Shown: positions 15,553 through 24,078 of the stretch, piece by piece
Layout: every line of letters begins with the position of its first letter
Position numbering within the stretch: the first letter of the stretch is position 1
Assembly: GCA_030611085.1 (NCBI GenBank)
Contig: JAUWQI010000006.1
Location: 1-52,781, forward strand
Reading direction: 5' to 3'
Length of the DNA stretch: 52,781 bases
Source: Dehalococcoidia bacterium
GTDB lineage: Bacteria; Chloroflexota; Dehalococcoidia; GIF9; AB-539-J10
Program-made: the position numbers and the translations under genes
The notes under the pieces: generated by a model
Seen by the model: the letters and a program-made list of their open reading frames with translations, nothing else
The model's database searches: none
Told to the model about the DNA's origin: nothing

Positions 15553-17504
15553 AAAGGCTAGCAGCAATCTCGCTTAGTATAATCCTGATATCTTTAGCTT
15601 CATGGGGAGCGATTACGGCAGCAACTAATAATATCCCCCACGAAAACCCTTCCACCACCGAAACTCGCTTTGCTTTTGTCTTACCTTCCTTGCTTCATTA
15701 CAGCGAAATCTTAAATCAAGTAGCGAAGGGGGATTACTCCGAGGCAAGAGCTCTAATCCAGCAATTGAATCTAGATTATGCTCACCTCCCTGAGGAGATA
15801 AGGTTCATTATGGCGAGGTATAACGATTTAATCACTGAGTTGACACAAAAGCTGGATAGACTGGATGGTACGCTTGATGAGTGTGAAGTTCTTCTTTCCC
15901 AAAACAAGCTTGAGGATGCCCGTCCTAAGCTTAGCCAAGCAAAATGGCTCATTGATGAGGCGGCAGGCATTGTAGAGGATACCAGCAAAGCTACAGATGA
16001 GCTGCTTCACCGCCTGGCGCCTTTTATTCCTCCCCAAGAGGTTAGAGTTGTAAATGAAGCAAAGGCACGACTTTACAAAGCAGTAGAGAGACTTAAGGAG
16101 CTTGAAAGCTGGTACAGAGATAAGTTACAAAGCTTTGAGACCACAATGGAGGAGAAAGAGGAGCTATTAAGCACTGAAGTGACTCTGGATGTGAATCCTG
16201 CTGAGGTTTGGGTAGGAGGTTCGGTTTATGTCTCTGGCACTCTTAAGGCTGACGGAAATACACCTCTGGGTACCCGAGATATATCTATACTTCTTGATGG
16301 TAGGTACTTCACCACTGCCACCACAATAAATAATGGCTCATTCATGGCAATGGTTGATATCCCCTACCACTATGTTCCCGAAATGATAGTTCGGGCATCA
16401 TATGTGCCAAAAGGCGAGGACAAAGATATTTTCTTGGCTTCATCGAGCCCCACAGAGAGAATAACTATGTTATTCCACTCCACCCAGCTTGGAGTAGAAA
16501 TCCCTGAAGAAGTGTATCCTGGATTGCCTATGGAGGTAAGCGGCAGGGTAACTTCGGAGGGCAACCTTGCCAACCGCGACATTAGAGCATCATTAGGCGG
16601 AGAAAGTTTCTTTCAAGCTGTTACTGACGAATATGGGTTATTTCGATATCAGGTAACGCTTAGTCCACACGCTTGGGTAGGAGAGCATAAATTGAGCCTC
16701 AGCGTCGCCCCCGAGGATAACTCTTGCTCTGCTGGTTGTTCGGTTGACAAGACCTTAACTGTGGTAAAGGCAATGCCTCAGATAGAGGTTCATGCTCCAA
16801 CTATCGTCGTTCTCCCTCGACCAATTGAAGTAAGTGGAGAGATATATTCTGACCTTCCCCTGCAAGGAGCTGTAGCAATCTTAGAAACAGAAGGGGCTAT
16901 AACCCAAGCAGCTGTGGAGAATGGGAGGTTTCAGGCATGCTTGCATTTGCCCTTTCAGTTTAGCCTCGTGGGCTTTCAAGAATTTAGATTAAGCATCAAA
17001 CCTATAGAGCCATGGCAACTCCCCGCAGGAACCGGGATACGCATTTTCGTTATAAACGCACCCCTTCTTGGAATCATTCTAGCAGTAGCTATTCCTTTGG
17101 GAATAGTGTCCATTAGAAAGAGAAGAAGACCCAGAAGCGAAGGTGGAATCTCCCCAATTCCACCGGAGGTGAGGAGCTTTGCTGAGAACACCCCACTTCT
17201 TCATAAGCCTGAGACAAAGTTAGAAGGCACCACGGGAACTATCTTACAGGCATATTTCAGGACTGTGAAGGGAGTGGAGAAGATGACCCGGATTTTTATG
17301 AAGCCACAGATGACATTGGGGGAGTTCTTGAAGGAAGTCACACCTAAGCTTAGCAGTGCTGCAGAAGCTTTTGCTGAGTTAACTAACCTTGCTGAAAGGG
17401 TTCTATATTCTCCCTATACGCCGGAAAAGGATGAAGCTTTGAGAGCAGAACAGCTAGCCTCACAAGTGAGGAGAACATGGCTAATAATGTCACCAGTGCC
17501 CTGA
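15549..17504 (+). CDS. Secreted/membrane Ig-like protein with DUF4129-type tail
   Basis: A 651-residue protein. A signal peptide or anchor covers residues 1-25. Residues 45-205 are helical and charged, probably coiled coil (LTQKLDRLDGTLDECEVLLS). Three Ig-like beta domains follow (about 210-300, 310-400 and 410-500), with repeated VSG-x-V/I sequences. A membrane helix near 505-525 ends in RKRRRP, and the cytoplasmic tail resembles DUF4129 (AYFRTVKGVEKMTR, TLGEFLKEVTPKL). DUF4129 is typically linked to MoxR/DUF58 systems, which agrees with the downstream genes. Confidence 0.75.
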   Translation: MKRLAAISLSIILISLASWGAITAATNNIPHENPSTTETRFAFVLPSLLHYSEILNQVAKGDYSEARALIQQLNLDYAHLPEEIRFIMARYNDLITELTQKLDRLDGTLDECEVLLSQNKLEDARPKLSQAKWLIDEAAGIVEDTSKATDELLHRLAPFIPPQEVRVVNEAKARLYKAVERLKELESWYRDKLQSFETTMEEKEELLSTEVTLDVNPAEVWVGGSVYVSGTLKADGNTPLGTRDISILLDGRYFTTATTINNGSFMAMVDIPYHYVPEMIVRASYVPKGEDKDIFLASSSPTERITMLFHSTQLGVEIPEEVYPGLPMEVSGRVTSEGNLANRDIRASLGGESFFQAVTDEYGLFRYQVTLSPHAWVGEHKLSLSVAPEDNSCSAGCSVDKTLTVVKAMPQIEVHAPTIVVLPRPIEVSGEIYSDLPLQGAVAILETEGAITQAAVENGRFQACLHLPFQFSLVGFQEFRLSIKPIEPWQLPAGTGIRIFVINAPLLGIILAVAIPLGIVSIRKRRRPRSEGGISPIPPEVRSFAENTPLLHKPETKLEGTTGTILQAYFRTVKGVEKMTRIFMKPQMTLGEFLKEVTPKLSSAAEAFAELTNLAERVLYSPYTPEKDEALRAEQLASQVRRTWLIMSPVP

Positions 17505-17563
17505 CTCCTGATAGCATGTCCCGGAGGTTCTTTGCTCTGGATGACATTTTAAGAGTGGACTAA
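17477..17563 (+). other. Short open frame overlapping the DUF4129 gene end
   Basis: A 28-codon frame starts with ATG inside the last codons of the DUF4129 gene and ends SRRFFALDDILRVD. It may be a small coupled protein. It may instead be the original C-terminus displaced by a frameshift near 17480. Evidence is weak. Confidence 0.25.
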
Positions 17564-17585
17564 AGTAATGATTGAGGAGATATAA

Positions 17586-18467
17586 GTGGCTAGTCGTAAG
17601 CTGTGGCTGATGATTGCCCTGCCCATAATGGTAGCGCTGGCTTTACTGATATGGTTTTATCCTACCAATAGCGATTTTGGAAAGGAAAATCCTGGATGGA
17701 ATGGGGCTGAAGATTTCGCCACAGAGTTTGAAGTCTTGCCTTTAAGCTCTCTCAATAGCTTGCCTTCTGCTGCCCAGGAGACCACCTTAATGGTTATCCC
17801 CTACCTTGAGTTCGGTGATGCCGATTTGGAAAAACTGGAGCAGTATCTCTCTGACGGAGGAAGGCTTCTGCTACTGGATGATTATGGCTTTGGCAATGAG
17901 GTTCTGGAGTGGTTAGGATTGGGTGCTAGGTTTACCGGGAGTCAACTTTTGGACCCGCTTTTCAACTATAAGAACAAAAACCTTCCTAAGATAATTGATT
18001 TTACCCCTGACCCTGCCACCAACGGCGTGGAGAGCATTGTGTTCAATCATGCCACTAGCCTGGAAAATATTCCTAGTGGCCAGATTATAGCCCAGTCATC
18101 CCATTTCAGCTTTCTGGATGAAAACCAAAATGGCGAGTGGGATGATGGAGAGCCAAAAGGTTCCTTACCCATAATAGCTAATTTCAAGATAGGAAAGGGA
18201 GAGCTTGTCCTTATATCTGACCCCAGCATATTGATCAACAGCATGCTAGGGATGGAAGGTAACCAGCAATTTCTGGAAAATATTATTCAAGGGCAAATTT
18301 TCCTAGACCAGTCACATCTGCCCGAAGTTCCCCTGGATGAAGCCAAGGCTGCACTAAGAATAAGCCGCAATGTCCTGGCTACTATTGGGGCAACCCTGGC
18401 GTTAATAGTGTTACTATTAGTATTCACACTGAAACCTATATGGTATAAAGGAGGACAAAATGAGTAG
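17586..18467 (+). CDS. DUF4350-type membrane protein
   Basis: A 293-residue protein with an N-terminal membrane helix (about 7-26) and a C-terminal one (about 262-283). The extracytoplasmic domain includes LEQYLSDGGRLLLLDDYGFG, the sugar-hydrolase-like core of DUF4350, which usually accompanies MoxR and DUF58. The start is GTG, with GAGGAG before it. The gene end overlaps moxR by eight bases, so coupling is strong. Confidence 0.75.
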   Translation: MASRKLWLMIALPIMVALALLIWFYPTNSDFGKENPGWNGAEDFATEFEVLPLSSLNSLPSAAQETTLMVIPYLEFGDADLEKLEQYLSDGGRLLLLDDYGFGNEVLEWLGLGARFTGSQLLDPLFNYKNKNLPKIIDFTPDPATNGVESIVFNHATSLENIPSGQIIAQSSHFSFLDENQNGEWDDGEPKGSLPIIANFKIGKGELVLISDPSILINSMLGMEGNQQFLENIIQGQIFLDQSHLPEVPLDEAKAALRISRNVLATIGATLALIVLLLVFTLKPIWYKGGQNE

Positions 18468-19398
18468 TAAGGCGTTTGCTATACCAGAGAAGATTCTGAG
18501 TGAGGTTTCCAAAGTCGTTATTGGCAAGGAGGACATCAAAGAGCTACTCTTAGTATCCCTGATGAGTGGTGGACATCTGTTGATTGAAGGATTGCCCGGC
18601 ACAGCCAAAACTACCATCTCCAGGGTCTTTGCTCAAGCCATCGGGGGCGAGTTCAAGAGAATCCAGTTCACCCCTGATATGCTGCCCGCAGATATTACTG
18701 GCTTCTACCTCTATTCCCCCGATGGTAATTCCAGGTTTGTACCTGGACCTATCTTTGCCAATGTAGTGCTGGCTGATGAGCTAAACCGGGCGACACCAAG
18801 AACCCAGGCAGCCCTTCTGGAAGCCATGCAGGAAAATCAAGTAAGCGTTGAGGGAATAACCCACCCATTACCCCATCCTTCCATGGTTATCGCCAGCCAG
18901 CTACCTTACGGCGGTGCCGGCACCTACCCCCTAACCGAGGTGCAAGCAGACCGCTTCTTGCTCCGAGCCTGGAGTGGTTATCCCTCACAAGAGGAGGAGA
19001 AAGAGATTATCACCAACATAGCTAGTATTGAGGAAAGAAAGGTGGAGTCAGTAACAGAGCCTCAGGAACTTTTAGAGCTTCGCCAGGCTGTTAAAAATAT
19101 TCACCTGTCGGAAAAAGTCAGGGATTACATCATATCTTTGGTAGCACATGTACGACAGAATCCCGATGTCCTCCAAAGTCCCAGCCCGAGAGCATCCATC
19201 ACCCTATATAAAGCTTCAAAGGCACTGGCATTGCTCAGGCAGAGAGACTTTGTTATACCTGATGATGTTAAAAGGCTTTCCCGCCCTGCTTTGGAACACC
19301 GCGTAAGGATAAAGCCAGAGGCAGAGATGGAAGAGGTAACGCCAAGAGATATCATTGAGAAAGTTTTATCCGAAGTTCCCGTACCCAAAGAACCATGA
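18460..19398 (+). CDS. MoxR family AAA ATPase
   Basis: A 312-residue AAA+ ATPase. Walker A is GLPGTAKTT (44-52), Walker B lies in VLADELNRATPRTQAALLEA, and the sensor region is QADRFLLRAW. MoxR proteins act as chaperones that activate partner complexes, usually with DUF58 and VWA proteins at the membrane. AAAGGAGG lies before the ATG. The DUF58 partner is next, after an AT-rich inverted repeat. Confidence 0.92.
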   Translation: MSSKAFAIPEKILSEVSKVVIGKEDIKELLLVSLMSGGHLLIEGLPGTAKTTISRVFAQAIGGEFKRIQFTPDMLPADITGFYLYSPDGNSRFVPGPIFANVVLADELNRATPRTQAALLEAMQENQVSVEGITHPLPHPSMVIASQLPYGGAGTYPLTEVQADRFLLRAWSGYPSQEEEKEIITNIASIEERKVESVTEPQELLELRQAVKNIHLSEKVRDYIISLVAHVRQNPDVLQSPSPRASITLYKASKALALLRQRDFVIPDDVKRLSRPALEHRVRIKPEAEMEEVTPRDIIEKVLSEVPVPKEP

Positions 19399-19453
19399 TT
19401 TGTAAATTAAAGAGCAAAAGTAAAAATGCAAAGTGACAAAGCAAAAATTATGG

Positions 19454-19596
19454 TAAATCCTAAGCACGAAATCCTAAATTCTAAACAAACACAAAGCACT
19501 AATGACCAAAATTCAAAACAAAATAAGTTTTGGTATTTGAATTTGGAAATTCGAATTTGTTTAGGATTTAGAGCTTAGAATTTGGGATTTGAATTT
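19454..19596. repeat. AT-rich imperfect inverted repeat (MITE-like)
   Basis: The left arm AAATCCTAAATTCTAAACAA pairs imperfectly with the right arm TTTGTTTAGGATTTAGAG. The inner parts CAAAATTCAAAAC and GTTTTGGTATTTGAATTTG also pair. The element fills the whole moxR-DUF58 gap and runs into the first codons of the DUF58 frame. Confidence 0.6.
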
Positions 19597-21148
19597 TTGG
19601 AGGTATGACATAGCTAGAAAAGGTTCCCAAATCTACCTCATTCTTGCCTTGCTGGCAGCAATACTGCTTTCACCATTGCCTCAATCAGCCATAGCCACAG
19701 GACTGCTCCTGCTAGCTTTATTCCTCTACTCAGGAAAGCTTCACTCTCACTGGGAAATCCCAATTATGCTGGGCTATTTCTTTGCCATACCACTTCTGTT
19801 TGAGCCAATCTTACATTTATTCTCACCCTTGGTAGCAATCTCCATCCTCCCTCTGATAGGCTCTAGCTTCAAGCAAAACGCTTTAATCCAAAGCATCGTT
19901 CCGCCAACAAAGCAAAGAGAGTTGACCTTCACTTCAAAATCGGTAATAGCAGCTACGGGAGCTATAATCCTTACCTCCCTTCTCCTGGGTAACTGGGTTT
20001 TGACAATAACCTGTGGCATAGCACTTCTCTTTATTGCTGGCATGTTGCTATACGTTCTAAGGAGCTTGCCTCTGTCCCCATTGGAGGTACAGCAAAAGGA
20101 AATCAGGCTCTTTGCTGGAAATACAAGCAAATTAGCAATCAAGCTCATGGGCAAGGCTAAATGTCCCTTCCATATCTCCGTCAACTCCAGCTACCCCTGG
20201 ATTTATCCAGCTAAGGACATCCTTCTGAATCTCACTAGCGAAGCAGAGCTAAATCTTACTATCACCCCCTCCTTATCAGGGCCTTCGGAACCTCACATCG
20301 AATTCCTTTCTACAGACCTCTGGGGACTAATCCAGATGAGGCAGGTGATTGAGCCGGTGAGGCTTTACGTTATCCCTCGTGCCAAATATGCTGAATGGCT
20401 GGCCAGGAAATATCTTGAAGAGACTGCGTCAGAGGCAGGAGCCCTCGCTGCCGCTTTCTCACCAGTCGCAGCAGGCACAACACCTAAGGGAGGAGTAGAG
20501 TATTGTGATAGCCGACCTTACCAACCAGGCGATAGATTAAAGGACATAGACTGGAAACACACTGCAAAGCTAAGAAAGCTCGTAATCAAAGAGTATGCGC
20601 AAGAGGCACGGCAGCTAGCCATAATCGCTGCTAACCTTGTGGCAGCAGATGCTGAAGAAGCGGATAAATTGGTGTATAACTTCATCACCGCGGCACTGAC
20701 TTTGGCTAAGGAGACTATCCCGACCGCTATAGCAGCTTATGATCAAGAGCAGGTACTAGCGGCAACTCCACTCCTGGATCCCAGGGGACTGGTGACAAAA
20801 GCACTGCAGTTGAGTCAAAAAGTAGTATTGCTCACACCTCTACAGCGATATATCCAGCCTCCTGACATCAGGCAGATTAAAATTTCGCTGAGACATCTGG
20901 AGAAGGCATCCACAGAACCGGCAAGAAAACTAAGAGAAATCCTCGATCTTGAGAGGAAGGCAATAGAAGAAGGAGTTAAGAAGCACCCAGCAAGAGAGGC
21001 ACTAAGTCGCGGTGCAGTTCATGTTTTGCCCCCAGCAACAATAACAGTGATTTCACCTTGGAGCTATGATTATGAAGCTTTATCGCTAACTCTAGAAGAG
21101 CTAAAAAGGCAAGGATATAATGCCACAGTAATAAAAGTAAACGGATGA
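19589..21148 (+). CDS. DUF58 domain protein
   Basis: A 519-residue protein. The N-terminal half has hydrophobic helices at about 16-45, 55-75 and 118-160. The DUF58 core is GGVEYCDSRPYQPGDRLKDI followed by DWKHTAKLRKLVIKEYAQEA. DUF58 proteins are the usual partners of MoxR in envelope complexes. The start is uncertain: the frame opens with a TTG at 19589 inside the AT-rich repeat with no ribosome-binding site, and an SD-like GGAGG at 19599 is followed by an ATG in another frame that stops at once. The repeat may have replaced the native 5' end. Confidence 0.8.
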   Translation: MNFWRYDIARKGSQIYLILALLAAILLSPLPQSAIATGLLLLALFLYSGKLHSHWEIPIMLGYFFAIPLLFEPILHLFSPLVAISILPLIGSSFKQNALIQSIVPPTKQRELTFTSKSVIAATGAIILTSLLLGNWVLTITCGIALLFIAGMLLYVLRSLPLSPLEVQQKEIRLFAGNTSKLAIKLMGKAKCPFHISVNSSYPWIYPAKDILLNLTSEAELNLTITPSLSGPSEPHIEFLSTDLWGLIQMRQVIEPVRLYVIPRAKYAEWLARKYLEETASEAGALAAAFSPVAAGTTPKGGVEYCDSRPYQPGDRLKDIDWKHTAKLRKLVIKEYAQEARQLAIIAANLVAADAEEADKLVYNFITAALTLAKETIPTAIAAYDQEQVLAATPLLDPRGLVTKALQLSQKVVLLTPLQRYIQPPDIRQIKISLRHLEKASTEPARKLREILDLERKAIEEGVKKHPAREALSRGAVHVLPPATITVISPWSYDYEALSLTLEELKRQGYNATVIKVNG

Positions 21149-21223
21149 TTAACTCTCAATATCCTTGCCATCGGCATCATAAAAGGCATTATCCCAAGGG
21201 TAGCCGTGCTCCTTGACAAATCC
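21149..21223 (-). pseudogene. Possible C-terminal relic of an unknown gene
   Basis: The minus strand reads HGFVKEHGYPWDNAFYDADG then KDIES and a stop, with a protein-like composition but no start. It lies in the gap after the DUF58 gene, is only 25 codons and could be chance. Confidence 0.2.
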
Positions 21224-21261
21224 ATGATTTTATGCTATATGTCAAACAATGTAGGGAAGCT

Positions 21262-21978
21262 ATGAGACAGAAAATATTTTCTAAGAGGGCAATACGACAT
21301 CTGGCAATTGCTTTAGTTTTGGCAGCATCCTTGATTCCTGTTAGCACCTCTCCAGTAGTAGCACTAGACCTGAATCCCTACAGTTACTTTGATGCCAATT
21401 ACTCCATCACCTTCAGTGATAATAAGGTGCAAGGGGAAGAAGTATTTTATCTCCTGGCTGAAGGCAGAGCGACATGCATCAAAGATTTACCGCTGGGAGT
21501 AGATGAAGTTGAGGTTATAGCAAGAGTTGTAGCACAGCATAAGGCAACTGGTGTTGAAGTAGTGCTAAATCCCACCTATAGCGTTGTTATTAGTCCCTTT
21601 CCCGACCGAGAAGGCGAAACTTGTGAGTTAAAGCGACAGGTAAAGCTAATTTTCCCCAGTGGAAGTCGGACGGGCGAATATAATGTAATTGGTCAGCTTA
21701 TTCAAGCCAAAGTTGATGATTGGGATGTTGCCGAACTTATTCCGGAGGTATATAAATCTCATCTACTCGGCTCGATATCTTATGTCGCCTCAGCTAGTAG
21801 TGACAGCCCTAATGGCACAGGAACGCCACCAGTAGAAGAGAAACCTTCATCTAGTAGTGGCAGCACTAATGGCACAGGAACACCACCAGTAGAAGAGAAA
21901 CCTTCATCTTGGCTTTCACAACATCGGTGGGTAGTAGCAATAGCAATTGTTTACTTTTTGTTGTTCGTTTTGTGGTAA
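21262..21978 (+). CDS. Secreted, C-terminally anchored protein with tandem linker
   Basis: A 238-residue protein from the ATG at 21262, chosen over 21232 because AGGGA precedes it. A signal peptide covers about 1-35 (AIALVLAASLIPVSTSPVVA). A beta-rich domain of about 140 residues follows, then two copies of a 19-residue linker containing NGTGTPPVEEKPSS, and a terminal membrane helix (WVVAIAIVYFLLFVLW). The layout is a surface domain on a Pro/Ser/Thr stalk. Function is unknown. Confidence 0.7.
   Translation: MRQKIFSKRAIRHLAIALVLAASLIPVSTSPVVALDLNPYSYFDANYSITFSDNKVQGEEVFYLLAEGRATCIKDLPLGVDEVEVIARVVAQHKATGVEVVLNPTYSVVISPFPDREGETCELKRQVKLIFPSGSRTGEYNVIGQLIQAKVDDWDVAELIPEVYKSHLLGSISYVASASSDSPNGTGTPPVEEKPSSSSGSTNGTGTPPVEEKPSSWLSQHRWVVAIAIVYFLLFVLW
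21794..21907 (+). repeat. Two tandem 57-bp units in the stalk region
   Basis: Units at 21794-21850 and 21851-21907 are nearly identical, differ mainly at wobble positions, and encode the 19-residue stalk repeat. Copy number could vary by slippage or recombination. Confidence 0.8.
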
Positions 21979-22027
21979 TATAGTGTATGAATCAACATAG
22001 AATTTCGCTATGTTATAATAGTAAAGA

Positions 22028-22036
22028 GGGGGGGGG
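22028..22036 (+). promoter_or_regulatory. G9 tract serving as ribosome-binding site
   Basis: Nine Gs followed by AGA sit directly before the ATG at 22040. The tract includes the only SD-like sequence, so length changes could alter translation. Confidence 0.5.
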
Positions 22037-22039
22037 AGA

Positions 22040-24058
22040 ATGAACAAAACAAAGTGGCACAGCAAGGTAATTTACCTAACAGTCACTCTGGCATTACTTC
22101 TATCATTGGGAATAATGGCAATGCCAATGAGGTCTCCGGTAGAGGCGGCTGAATCAGCGTATTATGACGCTGATACGATTGAGGAGTGGCTAATTTCCCA
22201 AATTGAGTCAACCGAAATATCATTCACTGCGCCAACTGCGAGCCTGGATGCCAGTGCTAATACAATGACAATAAATGCCAGTGCCACAGCTCGGGGCACG
22301 ACTGCGGAACTTAACGATGTTATATTCACCTTTGACGGGAGTAAGAATGTATCCATTGAGGGTGAGTCCTCAGTGGTAGGGAAAAACCCAAGATTTTCTT
22401 GCAAAGTTGAGATGGAATGCAAACTGTCAGATAAAATACCACAGCTAAAAAGCATCAGCGATATTCAGGTTGGCGGCTCCGAGCCTTCCTTATCGGAAGA
22501 TACTCTCAATAACATTGCTGACATTATCAACGAGGCTATCGAGGCAAGTGAACTGAAGATGGAATCGCTGGGGGGAGACCTAACTGGCATCGATGTTATT
22601 ACTGAGAGTGAGGAAGCGAAATTAGAATTAAAATGGAGTGGCGGTTCGGCGAAGTGGGATAAATCCACTATCGAAGACAAGTTAAATGAAGCTGCTGATG
22701 AGTTGGTTGACCAGGCTAACGATTATCTCAGCAATGGTTATGACGATGGGAGGTGGTCGCTCAATGTGACCATCGGCAGTGGCAAATTGACCTTCAATGC
22801 AGAAGCTACAGCTTTGAGCCAAACAGCAGAAATAGAAGACATGGTGGTTACCTTTAGCGATACAACAGCATCCATTAGCGACAAAATATCGATAGGGGGC
22901 AAACAAGTAACTGTAAATGGAACTGTTAAGATAACTTGCACAAACTATGTTCCTGACATAACAGTAAAAAGCATAGGTGTCGGCAATGAATATCCTGGAT
23001 TTAGAGACTGGATTGAGGACCCTGTGATAAACTCTGCCTTGGGGGATGCCCTGAGCAGGCTTGCTGAGAATATTATTGATGATACTGGTTTGGAGTGTCA
23101 CATCAAGAGGTTTAACCGTATCGCCATTGTTGGCGAAAGGTTAAAGGTATGGTGGCATAAGGCACCAACTCCAGGTCCCCTAGGTCCAACTTACTATTAC
23201 CTAAAGACTGACCTCTTCGACATAGAGAAGAGCTATCACATTAGCAGCACTGGCAAAATATCGATGACAATAGAAGCCACCTCTAGGGATGGCATGCTTA
23301 CCATTACTATTCCTAAAGACACCGTTGTTCTAGATAAATATGGTAAGCGGCTGGAAAGTTTAACAGTAGCTGTGGATAAAAGCCCACCTGAGCCACCTGC
23401 GGATGCTCGTATTATCGGTTTAGCCTACGATTTTGCTCCTGCCGGCGCTAAATTTGACCCGCTGATGACCTTAACCTGGAAATATGACCCTGATGACTTG
23501 CCAGAAGGAGTAGCTGAAGCGAATTTGTGCATAGCCTATTATAATGAAAATACCGGCAAGTGGAACATGCCATTAAAGAGTATCGCTGTTCCCGAAAAGA
23601 ACTTGCTCCTGGCTGATGTGAGCCATTTCACTACCTTTGCTATTGTTGGCTATCTCGTGCCGCCAGAAATAGCTATTTTTTCAATATCGAATCTCTCCAT
23701 TGAACCACCCGAGGTTTATTCCGGCAAGCCAGTGAGCATCACTGTACTAGTAACTAATACCGGTGGCAAGTCTGGCACCTATCCAATCACACTCAAGATA
23801 GCTGGTAAAGTGGAATCAACCAAAGATGTAATAGTTGCTGCTGGAAGTAACAAAACAGCCTCCTTCACCGTGATTAAAGAGGAGCTCGGCATATATCAGG
23901 TGGAGGTAGAAGGACTTAAAGGAAGCTTCACTGTCAAAGGGGGAGTAGCTCCAGCTCCACTGTCATGGATTTCCCACTATTGGTGGGCTATTCTAGTAGG
24001 GGTAGTGCTTATCGGACTTCTGGCCTACTTCCTGCGGAGAAGGAGAGCCTTAAGTTAG
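22040..24058 (+). CDS. Large secreted protein with duplicated domain, CARDB-like domain and membrane anchor
   Basis: A 672-residue protein. A signal peptide covers about 1-37. Two related beta domains, about 50-140 and 235-325, both contain an A-x-A-x-A strand, then EL/EI-x-D-V/M-x-x-TF and a K/T-V-x-x-x-C segment. A domain with SRDGMLTITIPKDTVVLDKY follows, then LADVSHFTTFAIVG. A CARDB-like Ig domain (ISNLSIEPPEVYSGKPVSI) covers about 550-640, and a C-terminal helix WWAILVGVVLIGLLAYFL is followed by RRRR. It is likely displayed on the cell surface with the preceding gene product. Confidence 0.75.
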   Translation: MNKTKWHSKVIYLTVTLALLLSLGIMAMPMRSPVEAAESAYYDADTIEEWLISQIESTEISFTAPTASLDASANTMTINASATARGTTAELNDVIFTFDGSKNVSIEGESSVVGKNPRFSCKVEMECKLSDKIPQLKSISDIQVGGSEPSLSEDTLNNIADIINEAIEASELKMESLGGDLTGIDVITESEEAKLELKWSGGSAKWDKSTIEDKLNEAADELVDQANDYLSNGYDDGRWSLNVTIGSGKLTFNAEATALSQTAEIEDMVVTFSDTTASISDKISIGGKQVTVNGTVKITCTNYVPDITVKSIGVGNEYPGFRDWIEDPVINSALGDALSRLAENIIDDTGLECHIKRFNRIAIVGERLKVWWHKAPTPGPLGPTYYYLKTDLFDIEKSYHISSTGKISMTIEATSRDGMLTITIPKDTVVLDKYGKRLESLTVAVDKSPPEPPADARIIGLAYDFAPAGAKFDPLMTLTWKYDPDDLPEGVAEANLCIAYYNENTGKWNMPLKSIAVPEKNLLLADVSHFTTFAIVGYLVPPEIAIFSISNLSIEPPEVYSGKPVSITVLVTNTGGKSGTYPITLKIAGKVESTKDVIVAAGSNKTASFTVIKEELGIYQVEVEGLKGSFTVKGGVAPAPLSWISHYWWAILVGVVLIGLLAYFLRRRRALS

Positions 24059-24078
24059 TACCTGGTATAAGGGACTAA

